Source: ZC4RG30 sp035556135
Lineage (GTDB): Bacteria > Pseudomonadota > Gammaproteobacteria > Steroidobacterales > Steroidobacteraceae
Direction: 5' to 3'
Assembly (NCBI GenBank): GCA_035556135.1
Contig: DATMFO010000008.1
Coordinates: forward strand, 1-64,000
DNA: 64,000 nt
Below the pieces are notes generated by a model. It made no database searches. It had not been told where the DNA came from and saw only the letters and a list, made by a program, of their open reading frames with translations. Made by a program: the position numbers and the translations under genes. Of the stretch, positions 1 through 7,516 are shown piece by piece (within the stretch, counting starts at the first letter, position 1; each line of letters starts with the position of its first letter).

Positions 1-1456
1 GCTGCCGGAACACCCGAACGGCCAGTTCGATGGCACCGAGATCAGCAAGAACACCTGGCCGCGCCGCACACCGTTCGGCGAGTTCAAGGGCAACGTTGCC
101 CACTCCAACTACGACGGCTTCATGTTCGACCGCAACATCAACGTCAACAACACCTTCGGCGTGACCGGCAACGCGCACATGCCCAAGGAAAACCCGGCTG
201 ATGCGAACAGCAAGACGGTGGAGACCGTCTTCGAGAACCTGACCTCGTACAAGAACCGCAACGGCGGCGTGTGGGGCCGGGGCGAGATGCACACCTTCAG
301 GAACCTGAAGGTGGCCGACAATGCCATGGGCTACACGCATGCCTCCGGTTCCGCGGGTCGCGACCCGTTCACGTCACTTGTGATCGACTCGCTGTTCGTC
401 GGTGAGACCGAGAACGTGGGCAACCCGCAGACGCCGGAAGAGAAGAAGTACGGCCGCAGCCTGCCGAAGCCGATGATGCCGGACTTCCCCATCCGCGGTT
501 ACGAGTACTACGACTACCGGCACGACGTGGTGAACACCACCTTCCGCAATTACCAGGACAATGCGGCCCGCAAGACCGGCGCGCTCTCTTACCTGATGTA
601 TACCAGCGCCGGCGTGAGCACCGAGAACGCCATCGAGAAGGCGAAGTTCATCAACGCCAAGCCGGTGTACTTCCCGCCGATGGAACGCAAGTGGGGCAAT
701 GACAACCTCAATGGCGTGGCCTGGAAGACCTCCGCGATCCACGACAAGGATGGATCCGTCGGTGGCATTCCCGACTCCTACATCCTGATCCACGACGGCG
801 AATTCGACAGCATTGCCACCGACACGAAGGCCTGCCAGATCAAGCGCGACTGGAATGCCGCGGTCTGCCGCGGTGACATCGGCCGCCTGACGTTTGGTGG
901 TGGCGGGTTCGGGCCGCGCGGCGGCGGAGCCGGTCCCGGTGCTGCACCAGGGGCTGGTCCTGGTGCCGCTCCCGCCCGTGGCGCGGCTCCGGCTCCCGGT
1001 GCAGCCGGTGCTGCCCTCGGCGCTGCGGCGCCGGCAGCGCCCGCCGCCGCTCCCGGCGGAGCCGGAGCGGTTGTACCGATCACCGTGCCGCGCGGTGGTG
1101 GAGCTGGCGCGCAGCCTCCCGTCATCCTCAGCCGCAATGGCAAGGACTATTCGGTAACGCAGAGCAACGTGCGCGCCGGGACAGAGATCAAGGTGAAGAC
1201 CGAACGGCCGACGCTGGCACTGACCCTCAACGAGATGGACGCCGGCTCGTGGGTGATCTTCGAGCTGCCCGGGTTCAACAAGGCCGAATCGGGTACGGCA
1301 GTGAACAGCCTGGATGCCCTGCGCAAGAGCAGCGACACGGCCTACTACAAGGCAAACGAAGCGCTGTGGGTGAAAGTGGTCTCCAACGGCAATGGCGCAC
1401 GCGGCCCCATTGGTGGCGGCCCTGGCGCGGGGACCAGCGTCCAGGTCAGCAAGTAG
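1..1456 (+). CDS. Secreted parallel beta-helix protein, CEMIP/G8-like (5' end missing)
   Basis: The reading frame is open from base 2, so the true start lies upstream and about 484 C-terminal residues are visible. The first 40 residues (WPRRTPFGEF followed by NVAHSN) and the run of Asn/Gly/Thr-rich strands look like the right-handed beta-helix of CEMIP/TMEM2-type and other G8-associated proteins, which bind or cut polysaccharides such as hyaluronan. After about 295 residues the chain enters a low-complexity Gly/Ala/Pro stretch of roughly 75 residues. A short C-terminal beta domain of about 110 residues follows. Without the N-terminus no signal peptide or G8 domain can be checked, so the family call is tentative; a general pectate-lyase-fold protein is the main alternative. 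A good rho-independent terminator follows 25 bases after the stop. Confidence 0.45.
   Translation, partial: LPEHPNGQFDGTEISKNTWPRRTPFGEFKGNVAHSNYDGFMFDRNINVNNTFGVTGNAHMPKENPADANSKTVETVFENLTSYKNRNGGVWGRGEMHTFRNLKVADNAMGYTHASGSAGRDPFTSLVIDSLFVGETENVGNPQTPEEKKYGRSLPKPMMPDFPIRGYEYYDYRHDVVNTTFRNYQDNAARKTGALSYLMYTSAGVSTENAIEKAKFINAKPVYFPPMERKWGNDNLNGVAWKTSAIHDKDGSVGGIPDSYILIHDGEFDSIATDTKACQIKRDWNAAVCRGDIGRLTFGGGGFGPRGGGAGPGAAPGAGPGAAPARGAAPAPGAAGAALGAAAPAAPAAAPGGAGAVVPITVPRGGGAGAQPPVILSRNGKDYSVTQSNVRAGTEIKVKTERPTLALTLNEMDAGSWVIFELPGFNKAESGTAVNSLDALRKSSDTAYYKANEALWVKVVSNGNGARGPIGGGPGAGTSVQVSK
896..1119 (+). repeat. Low-complexity Gly/Ala/Pro-coding repeat
   Basis: Imperfect short repeats inside the first gene encode GAGPGAAP- and GAAPA-like units, rich in GGT/GCT/CCC codons. 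It is probably a flexible linker between the beta-helix and the C-terminal domain, and a likely site of slippage. Confidence 0.7.
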
Positions 1457-1480
1457 CCCGCTACCTGTTGTTCAGGAAGA

Positions 1481-1510
1481 AGCCCCCGACCGGTCGTCGG
1501 GGGCTTTTTT
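1481..1510 (+). terminator. Rho-independent terminator
   Basis: A 9-bp stem AGCCCCCGA/TCGGGGGCT closes a 7-nt loop and is followed by TTTTTT. It lies 24 nt after the stop of the beta-helix gene and before the convergent TonB receptor gene. Confidence 0.9.
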
Positions 1511-1558
1511 ATTCCCTCCGGCACTTGCCGCCAGGAGTCGTCCCGGCTATCGGTGACC

Positions 1559-3979
1559 TCAGAACCGGTACGACGCGGTCATGCCATACATGCGCGGCGG
1601 CAACCAGGTGACGCCCACCAGACGTCCCGTGGCCAGTGCGAATGTGCTGCTCGCCCGATCCACATTGCCCAGGTTCTTGCCCCACAGCTGCACATCCAGG
1701 CGGTCGTCACCGGATGTGAACTTCAGTGCCGCGTCCACCAGCGTGTAGGCAGCCGCACTCTCGAAATCCCGCTCGTATTCGCTGAAGTACACGCGACTGC
1801 GGTGCGAGACATCCGCGGCGATGGAGAACGTGCCGCCGGCAAACGCCGGGAACGGCAGGAGGTATTCGCCATGGACATTCCACGCCCACTTCGGCGTGTT
1901 GCGAACCTGGTTGCCGGCCAGCTGGATGTCACCGCCGCCAGGGGCTCCGTATGCCGTGGGATCCGGATTGGTGACGGGGTCATAGGGCGTGCCGCCGGCC
2001 ACGTTCACCGGGTTGAGCGGATCGAGCGTGACGTACTCACCGAAGGTGGCATCGGTGTAGGACAGGCTGGCGCTCCAGTTCAGCCGGCGCGCCAGCACGC
2101 CCGCCAGTTCAAGCTCCGCGCCTTCGGCCTTGGTCGAAGCCGCGTTCTGGAAGATGGTCTGGTAGCCCGTGGGTCCGCCGGCGATGGTCTTGTTGAGCTG
2201 CGCCCCCTTCAGGTCGTAGGTGTACAGCGCAAGATTGGCCGTGAGGCGCCGCTGGAAGAGCGAGCTCTTCACGCCCACCTCATGGTTGGTCATGGTCTCC
2301 GGGTCGACGATGGTGGTGCTGAAGGCTGCATTCTCTCCGGAGCCGGCCTTGAAGCCCTCGGCATAGGTGTAATACACCATGGTATTCGCATTCGGCTCCC
2401 ATGACAGGCCGGCCTCGGGAGTGAAATCCTTGAACCGCCGCTTGTTGGTGTAGGTGTTGCCGGAGATGGTGGCCCCCGCGGTGATGACAGGACCGGCACC
2501 GCCAGCGGCAATCACCACCGAGGTGTTTTCGGAATCCACATCCTCACGGCTGTAGCGGCCGCCGAGCTTCAATGTCCAGGCTGCCAGAGACTCGTTGAAC
2601 ATGCCGAGCTTGATGTTGGTTTCGCCGAAGGCGGCGAAGGCGCGAGTGCCGAGGTTCGACAGTGTGCAGACACGCTTGGGCGCACGCACCGCGCCGCCCA
2701 GCCCTTCCGGGCCGTATCCACAAAGCTTGTAGGCGAGGTCGAGCAGCCCCAGGGCATCGTATTTGGCGATGTTCGACTGCAGGCCGTCGCGACGCGCGAG
2801 GCCGACGTTGTCGATGGGCCACTGGCGTTCGTGGAAGTAATACAGGCCGCCCACTACATCCACGAAGTCGCCCTGCCAGTTCAGCTGCAGCTCGTTGCTG
2901 AACTGGTTGCTGTCGATGCGGCGCTCCTGCACGGTGGTGGCATAAGTGGCGATACCCGGACCCTGGGTGGCCGAAAGATCCAGGTCCTGGAACAGCGACG
3001 TGCGGAAGTCGCGGAAGTTGGTGATGTTGGTGAGTGTCAGCGCATCGTTGAGCCGGGCGCTCAATGTGCCGGTGACCGCATATGTCTTCGTGTCCGTGCC
3101 TGGCTGTGTCTCGCTGGCGAGGTCCCGGGGATCCGCGGCATACCCGCCAACGCCCAGCGCAGCCAGCCTGGTGACACCCGGGAAGGAAGCGCGCAGGTAG
3201 TGGACGGCACCGGAACTGTCGTTCTGCCGGAAGTACTCTCCCGTCAGCAGGTAGCTCACTGAGTCGCTGAAGTCATACTGCAGGTGCAGGCGGGCCATCG
3301 AACGGTTGAGGTCGTCCACGTCTGCCCCGGTGACGGGGTTGATGCCGAAGCCGCTGCGGTTCTCGTCCTTCACGGCCAGGCGGAAGCGCAGCCGCTCGCT
3401 GAGCGGCCCGCCGAAGGCCAGCTCGGCATGGGTCGCGTCATAGCTGCCATAAGTCAGGCGCGCGTAGCCCTCGAAGTCCTGCGTAGGCCTGGCGGTGATG
3501 AGGTTGATGGAACCGCCGGTGGCATTGCGGCCATAGAGCGTGCCCTGGGGACCACGCAGCACCTCCACGCGCTGCAGGTCGAACAGCGAGGTGAGCTGGG
3601 CCTCGGCGCGCGACACCACCGCGCCATCCACGTGCAACGCCACCGCAGTGGCATTGCCAGTGGTCGAGGTGTTTGCGCCCACGCCACGGATGAAGATTTT
3701 CGCCTGGTTGAAGTCGTTGCCGAAATTCACCGAGGGCACGACCGCCTGCAGGTCCTGCAGGTTGTTCACCTGTGCATCGAGCAGGCGGCTGGTGTCGACA
3801 GCGACAACGGCGGAGGTGATGTCCTGTATTCCGGTGGAACGCTTGGTGGCAGTGACGACTATGTCTTCGAGTTCTACCAGCTCTTCATCAGGCGCGGCCT
3901 GGGCGTGGGCTGGAATGGCAATGACGCCCGCAAGGGCCAGCGCCGCGCCGGTTCGCACGGCTGTACGCGATGGAATCAC
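1559..3979 (-). CDS. TonB-dependent outer-membrane receptor
   Basis: The 806-residue product begins with a Sec signal peptide (hydrophobic run AGVIAIPAHAQA, residues about 17-28). A TonB box-like DIVVTATKR sits near residues 38-46, then a plug domain (to about residue 165, with VEVLRGPQGTLYGRNATGG) and a 22-strand barrel ending in an aromatic C-terminal strand (MTASYRF). Such receptors import substrates across the outer membrane using TonB-ExbBD energy. The plug motif is of the class often found for siderophores, vitamins or plant and steroid compounds in environmental gammaproteobacteria, but the substrate cannot be read from sequence. Start is GTG with AAGGAG about 6 nt upstream. No partner gene is adjacent on the same strand; an inverted repeat lies in its upstream region. 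Confidence 0.93.
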   Translation of the reverse strand: MIPSRTAVRTGAALALAGVIAIPAHAQAAPDEELVELEDIVVTATKRSTGIQDITSAVVAVDTSRLLDAQVNNLQDLQAVVPSVNFGNDFNQAKIFIRGVGANTSTTGNATAVALHVDGAVVSRAEAQLTSLFDLQRVEVLRGPQGTLYGRNATGGSINLITARPTQDFEGYARLTYGSYDATHAELAFGGPLSERLRFRLAVKDENRSGFGINPVTGADVDDLNRSMARLHLQYDFSDSVSYLLTGEYFRQNDSSGAVHYLRASFPGVTRLAALGVGGYAADPRDLASETQPGTDTKTYAVTGTLSARLNDALTLTNITNFRDFRTSLFQDLDLSATQGPGIATYATTVQERRIDSNQFSNELQLNWQGDFVDVVGGLYYFHERQWPIDNVGLARRDGLQSNIAKYDALGLLDLAYKLCGYGPEGLGGAVRAPKRVCTLSNLGTRAFAAFGETNIKLGMFNESLAAWTLKLGGRYSREDVDSENTSVVIAAGGAGPVITAGATISGNTYTNKRRFKDFTPEAGLSWEPNANTMVYYTYAEGFKAGSGENAAFSTTIVDPETMTNHEVGVKSSLFQRRLTANLALYTYDLKGAQLNKTIAGGPTGYQTIFQNAASTKAEGAELELAGVLARRLNWSASLSYTDATFGEYVTLDPLNPVNVAGGTPYDPVTNPDPTAYGAPGGGDIQLAGNQVRNTPKWAWNVHGEYLLPFPAFAGGTFSIAADVSHRSRVYFSEYERDFESAAAYTLVDAALKFTSGDDRLDVQLWGKNLGNVDRASSTFALATGRLVGVTWLPPRMYGMTASYRF

Positions 3980-4029
3980 GATGCACTCCTTGACGATTGA
4001 TTGTTGGGGCAGCGTTTATGCGTTTGTGC

Positions 4030-4055
4030 TGTCACTTTGACACGGCTTGTCGACA
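4030..4055. promoter_or_regulatory. Candidate operator upstream of the TonB receptor gene
   Basis: TGTCA-CTT-TGACA (4030-4042) is a perfect 5-3-5 inverted repeat, followed 5 nt later by the palindrome TGTCGACA (4048-4055). Both lie 50-75 nt upstream of the GTG start of the minus-strand receptor, where an operator would be expected. No cognate regulator is next to it. Confidence 0.3.
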
Positions 4056-4150
4056 GCAGTTCAACATGCGTTATGGGTTAAGCCGATGGTGCTATGCAGG
4101 AGTGAGGGTGGGCTCATGGACAGAGCTCTTCCTCCCTTTGACGCCCCTTT

Positions 4151-4729
4151 TCAATGCCCTCCCTCCACCTTGATCCCGGCATCGCCCAATGCCTGTGCCA
4201 GCTGCCCTTCGATCCGCCTCGCCTCCCCTCGCGGGATGCGCTGCAAATGCAGCACCGGGCCGGTGAGAACCTCCAGGCCCCGCTGCAACACGCTGCCCGC
4301 GGCGCGGATTCCCGCCTTGTGCTGGTCGAACCGTTGCGACGCTGGATACTGGCTCATCCCCACATACACACCATGGTCATCCCCGCGGCGTTCGGAGAAG
4401 TCCAGCAATACGAGGTAGATGTTGGTCCTGCCGCGGCCCGTCGCGCTGAACCGGGCGGCCACCTCGTAGGCCAGCGGCAGCCAGCTGACATGGCGCATGG
4501 GAAGCCAGTCCGGAATGGATGCAGCAGCGCTCTTCCAGAGCGCGGCCAGGTCGGCTTCGATCTCTCCAGCGAATGACTCGCCCCGCATCCACCGCTCGTG
4601 GATGCAGTGCGCGCCGGCGGCGCCATCTCCGCGCGCCAGTGCCGCCCGAAAGGCTGCGCCGAGCTCGACGGCAGTCTTCAGGCGCAGCGGCCTGGCACCT
4701 GGCGAGCCGGAGAGTCCCGCGGGCTTCAC
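4151..4729 (-). CDS. GIY-YIG-like domain protein
   Basis: This 192-residue protein has an unassigned N-terminal half. The C-terminal half resembles the GIY-YIG nuclease fold: IYLVLL (about residue 104), GVYVGMS (120-126), then RFDQHKAG with Arg133 and His137, and an acidic RREAR/IEG segment (Glu169 and Glu174) near the end. In GIY-YIG enzymes the paired tyrosines, an arginine and a glutamate form the active site that cuts DNA; here the second motif reads VYVG rather than YIG. The start is GTG and overlaps the stop of the upstream MFS gene (GTGA), so the two are translationally coupled. The role is unknown. The assignment rests on motif spacing only. Confidence 0.5.
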   Translation of the reverse strand: MKPAGLSGSPGARPLRLKTAVELGAAFRAALARGDGAAGAHCIHERWMRGESFAGEIEADLAALWKSAAASIPDWLPMRHVSWLPLAYEVAARFSATGRGRTNIYLVLLDFSERRGDDHGVYVGMSQYPASQRFDQHKAGIRAAGSVLQRGLEVLTGPVLHLQRIPRGEARRIEGQLAQALGDAGIKVEGGH

Positions 4730-5952
4730 ACGCGCCGGACGCTCCGGTCAATGCGCCACATCAGGAAGCTGGCCAGCAACCCGGTGACAACAACGACATA
4801 GCCGGCAACGTTGTAATGCTGCAGGCGGCCATCAACTCCTTCGGTCACGATGTGCCCGGCAACCACGGCGGCAAGTCCGCCTGCGAGTTGTGACAGCGAA
4901 GCCGTTACCGCGTTGAACGCGCCGCGGTGGGTCGGAGCCGGCACCTGGGTCATCAGCGCCTGGAAGGGAATCATGCGCGAGAAGATGCCAAGGAACATCA
5001 ACACATTGATCAGCGCCACCATCACCACGGTGGAGGTGGAAAGGTTCGTATAGATGGTCACCATCACCATCATGATCCCGGTGCCGACCAGGAACATGCG
5101 CAGCTTCCCGACCGCATCGGTGAATTTGCCCACCAGTGGTCCGATGAAGATCATCGCCACGCCCGTGGCCAGATAGATGATGGGCAGGTGCTCCAGGTCA
5201 ATGCCGAGGTTGTACACAGTGAAGGCGCTGCTGAACGGCATCAGCATGAACCCACCGGTGGCAAGGAACAGCACCGCCAGGAAAGACAGCGCATGGCGCG
5301 GCTCCACCAGCGTGTGGACCAGGTGCCCCAGCGGGCTGCGCTCCTGTTGCATCTTCAGGTGGGCGTTGACGGGCCGCATCACCAGGGCAATTAGCAGCCC
5401 CACCACCAGGCCCAGCACGGCCAGCGTGAGGAAGGGCACCTGCCAGTCCCAGCGGGTCGACAGCCAGATGCCGGCGGGAATGCCGAGGATCTGGCTGGCG
5501 GCAAAGGCTGTCTGGATGAATCCCATCACGCGTCCGCGCTGCTCGGGCACGAAAAGGTCGGTGGCGATGGCCAGCACCACTGAGCCGATCACCCCGCCGA
5601 ACAGCCCCGTGAAGATGCGGGCGGCGAGCAGCAACTCGAAGGTGCCCGCCATGCCGCACCAGGCCGTGCCGATGACGAATCCCGCATAGAAAAAGAGCAG
5701 CAGCTTCTTGCGGTCAAAGCGGTCGGCAAATCCGGCGGCCAGGAAGCCGGCAGCACCAGCGGCAAAGGCGTATGCCGACACCACCGTGCCGAACTGCGCG
5801 GTGGTGGCATCCAGTGCGGGCATGATCAGCGCACCCAGCGGTGCCATCAGCATGAAGTCGATGATCACGGCGAACTGCAGGAAGGCCAGCATCGCGATCA
5901 CGGCCTTCTGGTAACCGGTAAACAGCGGCGCGGCAACGGGCTTGGCAGGCAT
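4726..5952 (-). CDS. MFS transporter, drug-efflux type
   Basis: A 408-residue major facilitator with about 12 hydrophobic segments. The loop between helices 2 and 3 carries FADRFDRKKLLL (the conserved GxxxDRxGRR signature), and helix 5 contains a PAGIWL proline/glycine motif typical of antiporter-type MFS members. It is expected in the inner membrane, exporting small organic molecules with proton exchange; the substrate is unknown. ATG is preceded by GAGG at a normal distance. Its stop overlaps the start of the GIY-YIG-like gene, so both are read from one message. Confidence 0.88.
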   Translation of the reverse strand: MPAKPVAAPLFTGYQKAVIAMLAFLQFAVIIDFMLMAPLGALIMPALDATTAQFGTVVSAYAFAAGAAGFLAAGFADRFDRKKLLLFFYAGFVIGTAWCGMAGTFELLLAARIFTGLFGGVIGSVVLAIATDLFVPEQRGRVMGFIQTAFAASQILGIPAGIWLSTRWDWQVPFLTLAVLGLVVGLLIALVMRPVNAHLKMQQERSPLGHLVHTLVEPRHALSFLAVLFLATGGFMLMPFSSAFTVYNLGIDLEHLPIIYLATGVAMIFIGPLVGKFTDAVGKLRMFLVGTGIMMVMVTIYTNLSTSTVVMVALINVLMFLGIFSRMIPFQALMTQVPAPTHRGAFNAVTASLSQLAGGLAAVVAGHIVTEGVDGRLQHYNVAGYVVVVTGLLASFLMWRIDRSVRRV

Positions 5953-6147
5953 CGGGACCTCGTGGGCGGAGGGGCAGGGCGGCGCAGTTTACGGCCGCAA
6001 CCGCGCGCCGACGTCCCCCGGAAGGGCAATTCACAGCGGCTGTCGGTAGCGGTATGCTTGCACTATAGATGGGGGAAATCTCAGCCGGTCACCCCTGCCG
6101 CGCCGGCCCCACTCGCGCCGGCCCCGCGAGAGCCTGCCGCGCCGGCG

Positions 6148-7275
6148 TCAGGGCGTTGCGATGGCCGTGTCCCCGTCCTGCCGACCCGACTGTTTCCCGC
6201 GCTCCTTGCGCGGCGCCCGCGCCAGATAGAGAAACCGCGTCGGGAACGCGAACTCGATGCCCCGTCCCTCCAGCTCCTGGTGGATGCGCAGGTTGATTTC
6301 CTGCTGGATGTCCATGTAGCGGTTGTAGTCCGGCGACAGCACGAAGTACACCGATTCAAACTCGAGCGCGTCGGACCCGTGCCTGGCGAAGTGCGCGCGG
6401 TCGAAGCGGGTGTCGCTCTGCGCCTGGATCGCCGCGCGGATGATCTCCGGAATTTCCCGCAGCTGCTCCAGCGGCGTGCCGTAGGCAATGGTGTGGTTCA
6501 TCACGATGCGGCGTTCGAACATGCGCCCGTAGTTGCGCACCCTGCTCTTCAGCAGGTCCGCGTTCGAGAGGATGATCTGCTCGCCGCTGAGGCTGCGCAG
6601 GCGTGTGCTTTTCACGCCGATGTCCTCCACTGAACCGAGGTAGTCGTCGAGGATCAGGAAGTCACCGACAAGGAATGGCTTGTCGAAGGCGATCGACAGG
6701 GAAGCGAACAGGTCGCCGAGCACATTCTGCGCGGCAAGCGCGACGGCGATGCCGCCGATGCCGAGACCTGCAACCAGCGCGGTGACATCGATGCCGAGGT
6801 TGTCCAGCGCCACCAGCAGCACCAGGCTCCAGATGGCCACGCGCAGGATGAAGGCGATAATTCCCAGCGAGCCGGCCACGGCGCGATCACTCAGGGTGGC
6901 GGTACGCCGGCGCCGCCGCTCAAGCCACGCCATGGCCGCTGCCGAAACCCAGACGCCGACCTGGAAGAAGAGAGTGAGCATCAAGCCGGCTTCCAGCACC
7001 CTTTGCGCGCGATCCGGCATGGCGAGGGTCGACAGCCCCGCAAATATCGACACCACCACGAAGAAGAGCAGCGTGGTGCGGCTCAGGATCTCTACCGGGA
7101 TTTCCGTCAGCTCCGTGCTGTTCGTCTGTCGCAGCCGCGCATGGTAGCGACGCACCGCCGAGCGCGCGGTGAGCAGCACGAAGAACAGCACGAGGATCAC
7201 GCCGAGGGCGATCAGCCAGGACAGCAGCGAGTTGCCGAACAGGCTCGCCGATTCGACGGAATTGAAATCAGGCAT
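6148..7275 (-). CDS. MscS-family mechanosensitive channel
   Basis: A 375-residue membrane protein with four N-terminal hydrophobic segments and the MscS pore and beta domains: TALVAGLGIGGIAVALAAQN is the Gly/Ala-rich pore helix (TM3), followed by DKPFLVGDFLIL and the strand IILSNADLLKSRVRNY. MscS channels open under membrane tension and release solutes on hypo-osmotic shock. The open frame extends to 7359, but the internal ATG at 7275 has AAGGAT about 6 nt upstream and puts the first membrane helix close to the N-terminus, so it is preferred. It stands alone and is divergent from the glucose dehydrogenase gene. Confidence 0.9.
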   Translation of the reverse strand: MPDFNSVESASLFGNSLLSWLIALGVILVLFFVLLTARSAVRRYHARLRQTNSTELTEIPVEILSRTTLLFFVVVSIFAGLSTLAMPDRAQRVLEAGLMLTLFFQVGVWVSAAAMAWLERRRRRTATLSDRAVAGSLGIIAFILRVAIWSLVLLVALDNLGIDVTALVAGLGIGGIAVALAAQNVLGDLFASLSIAFDKPFLVGDFLILDDYLGSVEDIGVKSTRLRSLSGEQIILSNADLLKSRVRNYGRMFERRIVMNHTIAYGTPLEQLREIPEIIRAAIQAQSDTRFDRAHFARHGSDALEFESVYFVLSPDYNRYMDIQQEINLRIHQELEGRGIEFAFPTRFLYLARAPRKERGKQSGRQDGDTAIATP

Positions 7276-7516
7276 GGCGGGATCCTTGGATTTTCGTGGG
7301 AAACAGCCCTTTTGCGCATTCAGGCGCGTGCGGCCGGCGGGGATGAGGGAACTATACACATCGGTACCAGTGGCTCAACCCGATGGGCCGCGTGGTCATG
7401 GTCCTACGGGGCAAGCTCAACTGGCCTGACAGCCCCACGCGCTGTCGTGCGCAATCATCGACGTTCGCCGCTCACTTCCGGCTTCCTTCAACAATCCAAC
7501 GCAGGAGATGGTCCTC

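Noticed and set aside
374..1143. Long minus-strand reading frames under the beta-helix gene
   Set aside because: High-GC shadows, Pro/Arg-rich, with no signal peptide or known domain.
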